Positions 52,244 through 60,926 of a DNA stretch of 64,000 bases are shown in pieces. The DNA is taken from the NCBI RefSeq assembly GCF_000737515.1, contig NZ_CP006587.1, positions 4,459,001-4,523,000 of the forward strand, in the 5' to 3' direction. Each line of letters opens with the position of its first letter. The first letter of the stretch is position 1. The position numbers and the translations under genes are program-made. This DNA comes from Hymenobacter sp. APR13. GTDB lineage: Bacteria; Bacteroidota; Bacteroidia; Cytophagales; Hymenobacteraceae. The notes below the pieces were generated by a model, which was given only the letters and a program-made list of their open reading frames with translations, did no database searches and was not told the origin of the DNA.

Positions 52244-53350
52244 TTACACGTTTTTGCGGCGGTTGCGCTTGTAGTCCTCGAAAATCATGTGGCCGAGGCC
52301 TTTGAGCGACGAGTAATACGCCTTACCCTGGTTGACCTCCGTGAATTCCTCCACAAAGCGGCGCAGGTACGGGTCGTCGGCAATCATGAAGGTGGTGATG
52401 GGCACTTTAATGCGGCGGGCCGAGGCGGCCAGGTTCAGGGTTTTGTTGACCACTTTGCGGTCGAGCCCGAACGAGTTTTTGTAGTAGCCGCCAGCTTCCT
52501 TCAGGCAGGTGGGCTTGCCGTCGGTAATCATAAAGATCTGCTTGTTGGGCGTTTTGCGCTTGCGCAGCAGGTCCAGGGCCAGCTCCAGGCCGGCCACGGT
52601 GTTGGTGTGGTAGGGGCCCACCTGCAGGTAGGGCAGCTCCTTCACCTCAATCTGCCAGGCGTCGTTGCCGAACACAATCACGTCGAGGAAGTCCTTGGGG
52701 TACTTCTGCTTCACCAGCTCGGCCAAAGCCATTGCCACCTTCTTGGCCGGCGTGATGCGGTCCTCGCCGTACAGAATCATCGAGTGCGAAATGTCAATCA
52801 TGAGCACGGTGCTGGTCTGGCTTTTGTGCTCGTTTTCGCGCACTTCCAGGTCGCCCTCAGTCAGCATGAAGTTGTCGCCGTCCATGCCGTGGTTGAGCTG
52901 GGCGTTGCGGATGCTCTCGGTCATGGAAATCTGGTCGAGCGAGTCGCCGAAGCGGAACTCCCGCATGTCGGTGCTCTGCTCGTCGCCCTGGCCGGTGTGG
53001 GGCGTGCGGTGGTTGCCCTGCCCCGACTTCTTGAGCTTGCCGAAGATTTCCTCCAGCGCCGACTTACGAATCGTCTGCTCGCTTTTGGCCGTGATGTTGA
53101 ACGAGCCCGGCTCCTGCTCGTTCTCGTCGATGTAGCCCTTCTTCTTGAGGTCCTCGATGAAGTCGCCCATGCCGTAGCCGTCGTCGGTGAGGCCGTACTG
53201 CTTATCCAGCTCGTTCAGCCAGGAAAGCGCCTCGCCCACGTCGCCGCTGGTAATGGTGACCAGCTGCATAAATATCTTGAAAAGGGAGTCGAAGCCTTTC
53301 TCAGTCGACTCCTCGGGCACGAAATCCCGAAAACGAAAGCCTGCGGACAT
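52244..53350 (-). CDS. VWA-domain protein, partner of the AAA ATPase
   Basis: A 368-residue cytoplasmic protein. The first 170 residues are helical and charged (FDSLFKIFMQLVTITSGDVG). The von Willebrand A domain then shows a complete MIDAS: D186-x-S188-x-S190 (MIDISHSM), the Thr in YHTNTVAGLELAL, and the Asp in MITDGKPTC. The fold continues with VPITTFMIADDPYLRRFVEE. It is transcribed just before the AAA gene, with only the short palindrome between them. ChlD/CoxE/NorD-type proteins work this way with ChlI/MoxR ATPases. The substrate is not inferable from the neighbours. Confidence 0.88.
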   Translation of the reverse strand: MSAGFRFRDFVPEESTEKGFDSLFKIFMQLVTITSGDVGEALSWLNELDKQYGLTDDGYGMGDFIEDLKKKGYIDENEQEPGSFNITAKSEQTIRKSALEEIFGKLKKSGQGNHRTPHTGQGDEQSTDMREFRFGDSLDQISMTESIRNAQLNHGMDGDNFMLTEGDLEVRENEHKSQTSTVLMIDISHSMILYGEDRITPAKKVAMALAELVKQKYPKDFLDVIVFGNDAWQIEVKELPYLQVGPYHTNTVAGLELALDLLRKRKTPNKQIFMITDGKPTCLKEAGGYYKNSFGLDRKVVNKTLNLAASARRIKVPITTFMIADDPYLRRFVEEFTEVNQGKAYYSSLKGLGHMIFEDYKRNRRKNV

Positions 53351-53390
53351 AAAAATTGGGGGAGTGAGCTTTTAGAACAACGGAAGCCGG

Positions 53391-53505
53391 TTTTTAGTTG
53401 TCGGGGGAGTAGGTAGTAGTTGCCAGTTGTTGGTTGTCAGTTGTTAGTACGAAACCAGACAGCCAACAACTACAACCTGACAACTAACAACTAAAACCCG
53501 ACTAC
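53391..53505. repeat. Inverted 7-base word array (aactaac)
   Basis: Left words ttagttgtc, gttgccagttgttgg and gttgtcagttgttag (53396-53447) face caacaactacaac and aactaacaactaaaac (53463-53497). The array fills the gap between the divergent VWA and DUF427 genes, so both promoters must lie in or beside it. Confidence 0.78.
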
Positions 53506-53507
53506 CC

Positions 53508-53789
53508 ATGAAAGCCATCTGGAACAACACCGTCATTGCCGAAAGCGACGAAACCGTGGTCGTTGAAAATAACCACTATTTCCCGGCCGATTCTATCAAA
53601 CGGGAGTTTTTCGAGGACAGCATTGCGCACACTTCCTGCCCCTGGAAAGGCCGGGCCAGCTATTATTCCCTGCGCGTAAGCGGCGAGCTGAACAAAGATG
53701 CCGCCTGGTATTACCCCGAACCCAAGGAGGCAGCCCAGCAAATTAAGGGCCGGGTGGCCTTCTGGAAAGGCGTACAAGTGCAAAGCTAA
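53508..53789 (+). CDS. DUF427 family protein
   Basis: A 93-residue protein matching DUF427, a small widespread beta-rich family of unknown biochemical role. Typical elements are MKAIWNNTVIAESDETVVVE, NHYFPADSIKREFF and TSCPWKGRASYYSLRV, with AAWYYPEPKEAA and GRVAFWKGVQV at the end. The length is exactly that of the family. It stands alone between a word repeat and a strong terminator. Confidence 0.93.
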   Translation: MKAIWNNTVIAESDETVVVENNHYFPADSIKREFFEDSIAHTSCPWKGRASYYSLRVSGELNKDAAWYYPEPKEAAQQIKGRVAFWKGVQVQS

Positions 53790-53807
53790 ACCTACGCTTT
53801 ATCTGAA

Positions 53808-53860
53808 AGCCGGAAGCCGATGAAAGCCGTTCACGCTTTGCATTGGCTTCCGGCTTTTTT
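53808..53860 (+). terminator. Terminator after the DUF427 gene
   Basis: The stem agccggaagcc / ggcttccggct has a 25-base loop and T6. From here to 54165 (about 300 bases) I see no gene; a variant box taccttgc at 54021-54028, with tttg at 54004-54007, may start the next gene. Confidence 0.8.
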
Positions 53861-54165
53861 ACGCCAATTTGCCTCAGCAAGCTAGTAGGAACCTAGCAGT
53901 CTGTATGCCGTTCATGATCAGGCTCGGTGTCAAGCCCCTAGTTGGTTGTACTGCTGCCCATCCAGAAAATACAATACTGGCATTTGTCCGTTTTTAATTT
54001 GTATTTGACCGAGAATGAGGTACCTTGCGTATATATTGCGCATTCTCTGCGTGGCCTATCATTATTCATTGGCCCGCTTGGATTGCTCTTTCACCGGTCC
54101 TTCGGGGCCGAAGGCCCGCACTCGGTCGGGCTAGCAACTTGTACCACTCTTCCTAACCACTTTTT

Positions 54166-54801
54166 ATGAAAGCTCCCATTTTCGCCTTACTCGGCACTGC
54201 CCTGGTTACCGCCACTGCCTGTGATTCGTCGCGTACGGCAGTGGAAGACACCTCTTCCAGCACTCCAACCGTAGAGAATACGGCCTCTACCGAACCCGTG
54301 AGCTTCACGCGCGAAATCACGCAGGGCGACTCCCGCTTCGAGATTCGCACGACCGGTGAAAGCGCCCAGCGCCAGCTCACCATCCGCGCCTACCGCGGCT
54401 CGGCTCTCTCGGCCGACCCCGTACGGGTTGACATCAACGGTGCCGTGCGCGACGCCGTTTCGGCTGACCTGAACGGCAACGGCAAGCCCGAACTGTACAT
54501 CTTCACCGACAACGCTTCGGCCAACGGTGGTTTCTACGGCTACGAGTTCGGCGAGCGGGGCTACACGCCCGTAACCTCGCCCGGCATGATTACGGGTACC
54601 GCCGCCACCGGCTACAGCGGCAAAGACACGTACATGCTCAGCAACGGCATGCTCAGCCGCTCGTTCCCGGTAACTACCGCCACGGCCTCTACCACTGACG
54701 GCACCACGCCGGCCGCTACCACCCCCACCAGCCGCACCATCACCTACAAGCTGGGTGCCGACGGCAAATGGACCATGGGCCAGGTAATGGACGGCCAGTA
54801 A
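54166..54801 (+). CDS. Lipoprotein of unknown function, possibly PliI-like
   Basis: A 211-residue protein with a lipoprotein-type signal (MKAPIFALLGTALVTATAC, Cys19). A Ser/Thr-rich spacer follows. The core has SRFEIRTTGESAQRQLTIRA and DLNGNGKPELYIFTDNASAN, a pattern seen in Bacteroidota proteins annotated as PliI-type lysozyme inhibitors. This likeness is modest and I treat the function as open. A Thr/Ala-rich segment (TATASTTDGTTPAATTPTS) interrupts the end. It is probably anchored in the outer membrane facing the periplasm. It is followed by the aatccg repeat. Confidence 0.7.
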   Translation: MKAPIFALLGTALVTATACDSSRTAVEDTSSSTPTVENTASTEPVSFTREITQGDSRFEIRTTGESAQRQLTIRAYRGSALSADPVRVDINGAVRDAVSADLNGNGKPELYIFTDNASANGGFYGYEFGERGYTPVTSPGMITGTAATGYSGKDTYMLSNGMLSRSFPVTTATASTTDGTTPAATTPTSRTITYKLGADGKWTMGQVMDGQ

Positions 54802-54803
54802 GA

Positions 54804-54998
54804 ATCACGGATTTCTCCGGATTAGACGGATGGGGCGGATTTTGTAGCCGACTTATCACGTAGCCGGAAAGCAAAAAAAGGAGGCTTGCCAAACGGCAAG
54901 CCTCCTTTTTTATGTGTTCAGTTAATTGACAAGAGACCGGATCAGTGTCGACTACAAAATCCGACTAATCCGCTTAATCCGGAAAAATCCGTGATTAG
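54804..54998. repeat. Inverted repeat (aatccg words) flanking a terminator
   Basis: Left arm 54804-54848 (aatcacggatttctccgga ... cggattttgtag) matches the reverse complement of right arm 54952-54998 (ctacaaaatccgactaatc ... aaaatccgtgatta) almost throughout. The terminator 54873-54912 lies between the arms. This is the same plan as 1076-1226, with unrelated sequence. Confidence 0.9.
54873..54912. terminator. Bidirectional terminator inside the inverted repeat
   Basis: The stem aggaggcttgcc / ggcaagcctcct with loop aaac is flanked by A7 and T6. It serves the convergent lipoprotein and desaturase genes. Confidence 0.92.
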
Positions 54999-54999
54999 G

Positions 55000-55977
55000 T
55001 TAGTCGATCCACTTAAAGCGGTATTCCAGCTTGGGCACCGACATACGGTCGGCGACGCGGCGCAGGCGGTTGGGCAGGGCCATCACGTAGTCACGGGCTT
55101 TCTCGGCAGGACCGGTGAGGCCAGTTACGTCGGCTACTTTCCAGTCGGTGAGCAGGGTTTCGAGGATGTCGGTGTAGTCTTGGCTGGTGTACACGCCGAG
55201 GCGCTGGGCGGCGTCGGTGAAGTGACCGAAGGTTTTGCCCATCTCGATGCCCATTTCACGCATGTAGTGCGCTGGCATCACAATCTTCTTGCGCATCATG
55301 TCCTCGAAGGCCAGCATCATTTCCGAAGGATCAACTTCGAAAATTTTCTCCACGAACGTCTTGTAGACGCGGGCGTGGCGGTTTTCGTCGCCGGCAATCA
55401 TGCCGCAGATCTTGGAGAGGCCGTCGTCGCCGACTTTGCGGGCCAGCTGGCCCACACGGCGGTGAGAGAGGTTGGTGGCCGTTTCCTGGTAGCTGGTGTA
55501 CACGAAGGCGCGGTACGGGTCGTGAGCGGTGCCTAGGTCGAAGCCGTCGGCAATCAGGTACTGCGTGCTGACCTCGAACTCGCGCATGTTCACGCGGCCG
55601 CTCAGGTAGAGGTAGCGGTTGAGCAGGTCGCCGTGGCGGTTTTCCTCGGCTGTCCAGCCCCGGATCCACTGGGCCCAGCCATTGTTGGGGTCGCGACCCA
55701 GATCATCGAGCTGATGAAACCAAGCTTCGTAGTTGGGCAGGGCTTCCTCGGTGATAGTGTCGCCGATAAGTACGGCCAGCAGGTCGTAGCTGAGGCCTTT
55801 GGCACGCTCGCGCAGCAGCTTTACCTCATCGAAGAAGTTTTCGAGACGCGAATCGGGCAGGTAGTCGGCGGGCTGCCAGCTGTCTTCCACGCTTTTGAGG
55901 AAGGTGCCCAGGTTTTCGCGCAAAAACGGCTCGAGGTGCTGCAAAACCTCTCCGCGGGTGATGGTCGTGGCAATCAT
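55000..55977 (-). CDS. Acyl-ACP desaturase (soluble di-iron)
   Basis: Introduces a double bond into acyl-ACP for membrane lipids. The protein is 325 residues from ATG 55977. Both di-iron helices are visible: TAEENRHGDLL (E112, H115) and GDENRHARVYK, plus the first ligand Glu region in EEALPNYEAWFH. The family segment YTSYQETATNLSHRR is typical. Such plant-like desaturases are common in Bacteroidota and Actinobacteria. An exact minus-strand promoter box lies about 40 bases upstream. A longer frame to 56121 would start inside the preceding gene and is rejected. Confidence 0.94.
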   Translation of the reverse strand: MIATTITRGEVLQHLEPFLRENLGTFLKSVEDSWQPADYLPDSRLENFFDEVKLLRERAKGLSYDLLAVLIGDTITEEALPNYEAWFHQLDDLGRDPNNGWAQWIRGWTAEENRHGDLLNRYLYLSGRVNMREFEVSTQYLIADGFDLGTAHDPYRAFVYTSYQETATNLSHRRVGQLARKVGDDGLSKICGMIAGDENRHARVYKTFVEKIFEVDPSEMMLAFEDMMRKKIVMPAHYMREMGIEMGKTFGHFTDAAQRLGVYTSQDYTDILETLLTDWKVADVTGLTGPAEKARDYVMALPNRLRRVADRMSVPKLEYRFKWID

Positions 55978-56016
55978 GGCAGTGGAACTAAGCAATAGGG
56001 GAAAAGGAGAGTGACC

Positions 56017-56024
56017 CAAAGGTA
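56017..56024 (-). promoter_or_regulatory. Bacteroidota -7 box TACCTTTG for the desaturase gene
   Basis: The plus-strand caaaggta reads TACCTTTG on the minus strand, 40 bases before the ATG at 55977. Confidence 0.55.
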
Positions 56025-56092
56025 TATAACCACTACCCGGTATTGCACCGAATAAGTCCGGAACGCCGCCTATAAAATTATGGCCTTTTCGA

Positions 56093-57784
56093 TTATTGCG
56101 CTGTGTTCCCGCGCATTTCATAGGCCCGGGCAGCGCCGGTTCTGGCGTTGCGGGCCTGAATTCTCGCCCCCTGCAAAGGCAGCGCCCGGGGTAGAATTGG
56201 TACTAATCGAACACGCGGCCCGGCCGGCCGGGCGAGCTGCCGGTTGATAATGGCGGCCGTTTCGGGCGTGAGAATCCAAGCTACGCCGGGCCGGCTGGCC
56301 AGGCGGCGCAGGCTCTCGGGAAAATGGCGCGTACCGGTGAGCTGCCGCCGCCATGCTGCCTGCGAGGGATGCAGCGTCAGCCAGCCAGCCACGGGCATAT
56401 AGCGGGCTTCTGGCCGGGAGGTGCCGGAATAGTGGCCCGGCAGCAGCGGCCCTACTGCAAAAGGCGACTCCGATTTGCCGGTGGCCTCGAAAGCGTCGGA
56501 CACGATTAGCTGCGAGGCGGCGCTGCCGCGCTGCCGCGTAAGCCAGCCCAGCTGCTGCCGGGCCAGCTGGTTGTGCTGCCGCTCCTGCCCCAGCACAGCC
56601 GCGCGGTGCGCGGTTTTGTAGGCGTAGGGCCCGGCCACCAGCGCCAGCGCCCCCAGCAGCACCCAGGGCGCCCGCCGTCCGGCCACCGGCAGCACCGCCG
56701 CCAGGTTGCCCAGCAGCCAGATATCGAGCAGCGGCAACGCGAGGCGGGGCGGCAGCTTGAGCACCGCGGCCAGCGCCAGCACCAACCCGGCAAACAGAGC
56801 CTGCACCAGCCAAAAACCACGGGGCCGCCCCGTTGCGGCAGCCAGCAGCCAGCCGCTGGCCGCCAGCAGCAGTAGCAGCGGGAAATAGTCGCGCAGGAGC
56901 TGCGGCAGCGCCAGCCGGAGCTTGGCTGGCGCTAGGGTGCGCAGGAAATAGGCCGGCGTGGGCAGGGGCGCGGCACGGTCGAAAAGTCGCTCGTTTACGA
57001 GCGTGGAATCGGCCAGCAGCCAGTGCCGGGCGGCGGCCAGCCCGAGGCTGTCGGCGGGCGAGAGGCCGATGGTGGGTTGGTAGAGCTGAAAGTCCAGCAG
57101 GTTGGACTTGCGCACATCGAGGCGGCGGAAAGTGGCCGTGGCGGGGCTCCAGGTCAGGTTCAGCCAGAGGGCCCCAGCTATGGCCACCACAGCCGCCCCA
57201 CCCAGCATCGGCAGAGCCCGGCGGCCGCCCAGCCACCACGCTCCCGGCGCGGCCGCCAGCAGCCCCAGTACGGCTGCGCTGGGCCGAATCAGCCAGCCCA
57301 ACCCGAAGGCCAGCAGCCCCAGTGCCAGCGCGACGCGGCTGGCGGGGCGCTGCGCGGCCGTGAGCACGCCCACGCCCGCCAGCAGCAGCGGCACCCGCAC
57401 GTAGCTGAACCAGAAGCCGTGCTCCAGCCAGGCCACCAGGAAAAACAACGTCAGCAGCCCCGCAATCCAGGGGCCCGGCAGCCGGCCCAGCAGCAGCCGG
57501 TCAAGGAAGGTGAAGGCGCCGACGGTGGCGGCATAGAGCAGGCCGTAGAGCAGCAGCGCGTACCAGGGCACGGCAGGCGCCACCTGGTAGAGCCAGCTCA
57601 ACGCGGCGCCCAGGCCGTGGAAATACAGGTGCAGGTCGGTGACGGGAGTTGCCGCGCTGGTGCCGCGCAGCAACTGCATGATGGCTACGTCGTCGTTGGT
57701 TTCACAGTACGCCCCCAGCCCCCACCCCACGACCAGCAGCAGCAGCGCCGGCAGCAGCACCCGTCGGATTAGTTTAGCTGGCAT
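56093..57784 (-). CDS. Polytopic membrane protein, glycosyltransferase-like
   Basis: A 563-residue protein with about 10-11 hydrophobic spans in the first 390 residues (LLPALLLLVVGWGLGAYCET; LPGPWIAGLLTLFFLVAWL; LVQALFAGLVLALAAVLKLP). A soluble C-terminal part of about 170 residues follows. An acidic pair just after span 1 (ETNDD) is where GT-C glycosyltransferases place their catalytic Asp. No further family motif was recognised, so the substrate is unknown. The setting beside an ArnT-like protein, a GT2 and a flippase suggests envelope glycan work. It is divergent from the ArnT-like gene across a nested repeat. Confidence 0.68.
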   Translation of the reverse strand: MPAKLIRRVLLPALLLLVVGWGLGAYCETNDDVAIMQLLRGTSAATPVTDLHLYFHGLGAALSWLYQVAPAVPWYALLLYGLLYAATVGAFTFLDRLLLGRLPGPWIAGLLTLFFLVAWLEHGFWFSYVRVPLLLAGVGVLTAAQRPASRVALALGLLAFGLGWLIRPSAAVLGLLAAAPGAWWLGGRRALPMLGGAAVVAIAGALWLNLTWSPATATFRRLDVRKSNLLDFQLYQPTIGLSPADSLGLAAARHWLLADSTLVNERLFDRAAPLPTPAYFLRTLAPAKLRLALPQLLRDYFPLLLLLAASGWLLAAATGRPRGFWLVQALFAGLVLALAAVLKLPPRLALPLLDIWLLGNLAAVLPVAGRRAPWVLLGALALVAGPYAYKTAHRAAVLGQERQHNQLARQQLGWLTRQRGSAASQLIVSDAFEATGKSESPFAVGPLLPGHYSGTSRPEARYMPVAGWLTLHPSQAAWRRQLTGTRHFPESLRRLASRPGVAWILTPETAAIINRQLARPAGPRVRLVPILPRALPLQGARIQARNARTGAARAYEMRGNTAQ

Positions 57785-57787
57785 TTT

Positions 57788-58155
57788 TCTGGGTGACAGG
57801 TGATGGATTGACAGGTGACAGGTGACAAGAGAAGAACGTCATTCCGAGCGGAGCAAGGAATCTCGCGTGCTGACGCTGTGCTATAGCTGTGCTGTAAATG
57901 TACGCAGCAAAAAGGCTGTCGAACGACTGCGGGCAAGCGGCTGCCCTTGCCCCTCCACTCCTTGCCTAGACGCTACAAAATTGCCCCTGAATAACCGCAA
58001 GCCTTCCAATCCAGCGCAGAAACGTCAGCACGCGAGATTCCTCGCTCCGCTCGGAATGACGTTCTCGCATTACCCCTTATTCCTTGTCACCTGTCACGTG
58101 CCCCCTATCACCTCATAACTTCATCACCAAAAACCACCTCACCACTTAATCACCA
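57788..58155. repeat. Nested intergenic element with 150-base interior
   Basis: Word arms at 57791-57826 (ggtgacaggtgatgg..., ggtgaca) and about 58085-58155 (cttgtcacctgtcac, tcatcacc) surround the palindrome arms 57834-57878 (gaacgtcattccgagcgg...) and 58023-58064 (...ccgctcggaatgacgttc). Between the arms are about 150 bases of unique sequence, much longer than in other copies. Confidence 0.88.
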
Positions 58156-58166
58156 TCTTTGCCGGT

Positions 58167-59840
58167 GTGAATCACCGCCTGCTTTTCCGCTTTCCTACGC
58201 TGGCCCTGGTGCTGGTGCTGGTCGTGACCGTGGCCTTTTTTGGGCTGGCCCACGAGGGCCTCTACGACCTCGACGACTACCTCTACGCCCGCTACGCGCA
58301 GGCCCTGGCCAGCGGCACCTACCGCCCCCTCCCCGACCCGCAGCACCTGCTTCACGACCCGCTGCAGGAGCGCCTGCTGATTTTCGGGCCCGTGGCGGCG
58401 CTCTACCGGCTGCTGGGCGTGAACATTATCAGCACCACGCTTTGGCCGTTGCTGTGTACACTGGGCTGCGCCGGCATCATCTGGCAGCTGTACCGGCGGC
58501 GCGAGCCGCTGGTGGCAGCCGGCGCTGTGCTGCTGCTGGGGCTGCACTACTTCACCCTCAACCTGAGCATCTATCTCTACCCCGACAACGTGCTGATGTT
58601 CTGGTGCCTGGCCGGGGCGGCGGCGCTGCTGGCGGGGCGGCGTGCAGGGCAGCTTCGACCGGTGGCCTGGGGCGCGGGCTTCGCTGTGTTGAGCTTCGCG
58701 GGGCTGCTTAGTAAGGAAACCATCGTGTTTTACCTGCCCTTTTACCTGGGCCTGCTGGCGCTGGATACCTGGCGGAAGCAGCACGGCCGGTTGTGGCGCA
58801 CGGCGCTGCTGACGAGCGCGGGTTTGCTGGCCGCCTACTTGCTCTACTACCAGCTGCTCACCGGCGACGTGCTCTACCGTTACCACATCATCGAGCAAAC
58901 CAACGCCTACATGCGCGACGGCAACTACGTGCAGGGCCACGCCGAGGCTCTGCTGGGCCGCGTAACGTGGCAGCCGCTCGACTTTTTTGTGGCGTTGGGT
59001 ATGGGCGTGATGCTAGTACTGGCCGTAGCCGCCGGCTTCGGCCGCCGCCGCCCGGGTGGCCCAGCAGATGCGGCCACGTCTGACGATGAGGCCGGGTTCT
59101 GGGTGGCGCTGGCGGCCAGCACGCTGGCGTTCTACTGGTGGGGCAGCACCTCCCTGCACGAGTACAACCCGATTTCGCTGCAGGCCCGCATGGTGACGCC
59201 GCTGCTGCCGCCGCTGGCGCTGGCGGCCGGGTTTGGGCTGCGCAACCTCTGGCAAACCGGGCGCGGAAGCTGGCTGATCGGGCTGGTGCTGCTGGGCTTT
59301 GCGGGCTGGCTGCACAACGGCGTATCGGTGCTGTACGGTGGGCTGGGCCTGCTACTACTGGCTGTAGCCGGACTGCGCTACGTACGCAGGCTGCCCGGCT
59401 GGCTCACGCCGGGCACCTCGGGTTTTGGGGCGCTGCTGCTGGGCACGCTGGCGCTACTGCTGCTGGTGCGGCCGGTGTACTACATGCGCAAGCCCAGCGT
59501 ATCGGCTCACTTTGCGCAGGCGCGGCTGCTGAAAACCCACCTGCCCGCCAGCCGCCGCGGGGTGGTGTTCACCGATGATATGCTGCTGCGGCACGCCGAT
59601 TTCTACTACGGCTTCCGCCCCACCCCCGGCCTGCACTACGAGCGGTTCGCACGGCGCGACTCCATAGCCCGCCGCCCCGGCGACAAATCGTGGCTGCTGC
59701 TCAACCGCGCCACCCTGCAGAACGACGAGCTCACCCGCAAGCTCATCCAATACTCCGCCGACTCCATGCTGACCTGGTTCCCCCGCCGCCAGTTAGTTGC
59801 ACAGGATGGACCGGTGGAGTTGTATGAGGTGATGAGGTGA
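58167..59840 (+). CDS. ArnT/PMT-like GT-C glycosyltransferase
   Basis: A 557-residue integral membrane protein. The first periplasmic loop has the acidic motif GLYDLDDYLYARYAQALASG, the catalytic-type Asp pair followed by YA as in ArnT/PMT proteins. About 12 spans are seen (ALVLVLVVTVAFFGLAH; LLWPLLCTLGCAGII-like), and a soluble C-terminal domain of about 90 residues. Such enzymes move a sugar from an undecaprenyl-phosphate donor to lipid A, protein or glycan; the acceptor is unknown. GTG 58167 follows a near-consensus box (catctttg, 58154-58161) by 5 bases. The tail EVMR and stop lie in a ggtgatga array. Confidence 0.8.
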   Translation: MNHRLLFRFPTLALVLVLVVTVAFFGLAHEGLYDLDDYLYARYAQALASGTYRPLPDPQHLLHDPLQERLLIFGPVAALYRLLGVNIISTTLWPLLCTLGCAGIIWQLYRRREPLVAAGAVLLLGLHYFTLNLSIYLYPDNVLMFWCLAGAAALLAGRRAGQLRPVAWGAGFAVLSFAGLLSKETIVFYLPFYLGLLALDTWRKQHGRLWRTALLTSAGLLAAYLLYYQLLTGDVLYRYHIIEQTNAYMRDGNYVQGHAEALLGRVTWQPLDFFVALGMGVMLVLAVAAGFGRRRPGGPADAATSDDEAGFWVALAASTLAFYWWGSTSLHEYNPISLQARMVTPLLPPLALAAGFGLRNLWQTGRGSWLIGLVLLGFAGWLHNGVSVLYGGLGLLLLAVAGLRYVRRLPGWLTPGTSGFGALLLGTLALLLLVRPVYYMRKPSVSAHFAQARLLKTHLPASRRGVVFTDDMLLRHADFYYGFRPTPGLHYERFARRDSIARRPGDKSWLLLNRATLQNDELTRKLIQYSADSMLTWFPRRQLVAQDGPVELYEVMR

Positions 59841-60020
59841 CAAAATAAGAACGTCATTTCGAGCAGAGCGAGGAATCTCGCTTGCGGGCTAATTCCCTAA
59901 AACTGTATCACCTGAAAATATTCGTCTGGCTCCCCCTCTCTGCAGGAGAGGGGGCCGGGGGGTGAGGCCCACGCGAGATGCTTCGGCTGCGCCTCTGCAT
60001 GACGTTCTCACCTCATCACC
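59826..60020. repeat. Nested intergenic element carrying a second repeat family inside
   Basis: Outer words 59826-59840 and 60006-60020. Inner palindrome arms are 59849-59882 and 59973-60007, more diverged than in other copies. The interior 59929-59967 holds a degenerate arm of the ctcaccccct family (ccccctctctgcaggagagg). Confidence 0.82.
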
Positions 60021-60924
60021 CCCTCACCTTCAGATACGCTCCTATTCCGTGCTCAATCAGCCCGGCGCCGCCCAGCTCGCGCAGTAGGGCGTACAGGTCG
60101 CGGGCTTCGGGGAGGTTGCCCCAGCGGGCGGCCTGGCGCAGCTCCCAGCGTACCCGCTCGGCCAGCGCTTCGCGCTCTGCGGCGGTGCGGCAGAGCGCGG
60201 CGGCTTTGTGGCAGATGCGGATGGTGGAGGCCACCAGCGGGTCGCCGGGCCGGTAGCCCTGCGCCGACATGGAGCGCGGATGCAGGCGTTTTTCGGTCAG
60301 GATTTCGTCCTGGTAGCTGAACTGCCAGTTGCGGGAGGCCCGCACCCAGAAATCGAAGTCCTCGTAGGCCAGCGTTTCGTCGTAGCCGTTGAGCTGCTCC
60401 AGCGTGGCGCGCCGCATCATCATGGACGGCGCGCTGATGAAAAACCGGCGTAGCACGTCCTCAAATACCCAGCCCGACGCGGGAGCCGGCTGCAGCGCAC
60501 CCGTAGGACCGGGCGCGTGGAACAGCCGCTGAAACTCCCCGGCCTCGGTGTGCAGAGCCACGTTGCCGTAGAGCATGCCGTAGCTGGCATCCAGCTCCTG
60601 AAACCGCGCCACCTGCCGCGCCACCCGCTCGGGCAGCAGGATATCGTCGGTGGCGAAGTCGATAAGAAACTCACCTTGGCTCTGGAAGAAAGCCCGGTTG
60701 AATGCCGCACAATTGCCGATGTTTTGGGGCAGAAAAACCGTTTTCCACTCCGGATGCGCGGCAGCGTACTCGCGCAGCACCGCTATGCTGTCGTCGGTGC
60801 TGCCATCATCCACCAGAAACACCTCCAGCCGCGGGTACGTCTGGGCCAGAATGGAATCCAGCGCGGGCCGCAGGAAGCGGGCGTGGTTGTAGCAAAGCGC
60901 CACAATGGTAACCAGAGGCGTCAT
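60016..60924 (-). CDS. Family 2 glycosyltransferase
   Basis: A 302-residue GT-A enzyme. It starts with TIVALCYNHARFLRPALDSI and the nucleotide-sugar motif EVFLVDDGSTDDS. The donor/metal region is FLIDFATDDILLPERV, and the acceptor-side segment GYDETLAYEDFDFWVRAS contains the family's ED motif. It builds surface or LPS O-chain glycans in the cytoplasm. It lies between nested repeats and is transcribed in the same direction as the upstream flippase gene, 220 bases away. Confidence 0.92.
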   Translation of the reverse strand: MTPLVTIVALCYNHARFLRPALDSILAQTYPRLEVFLVDDGSTDDSIAVLREYAAAHPEWKTVFLPQNIGNCAAFNRAFFQSQGEFLIDFATDDILLPERVARQVARFQELDASYGMLYGNVALHTEAGEFQRLFHAPGPTGALQPAPASGWVFEDVLRRFFISAPSMMMRRATLEQLNGYDETLAYEDFDFWVRASRNWQFSYQDEILTEKRLHPRSMSAQGYRPGDPLVASTIRICHKAAALCRTAAEREALAERVRWELRQAARWGNLPEARDLYALLRELGGAGLIEHGIGAYLKVRG

Positions 60925-60926
60925 TT

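Noticed and set aside
53942..54169. A possible 75-residue plus-strand protein before the lipoprotein gene
   Set aside because: It overlaps the lipoprotein start and the likely promoter, has no signal or family likeness, and has poor codon use.
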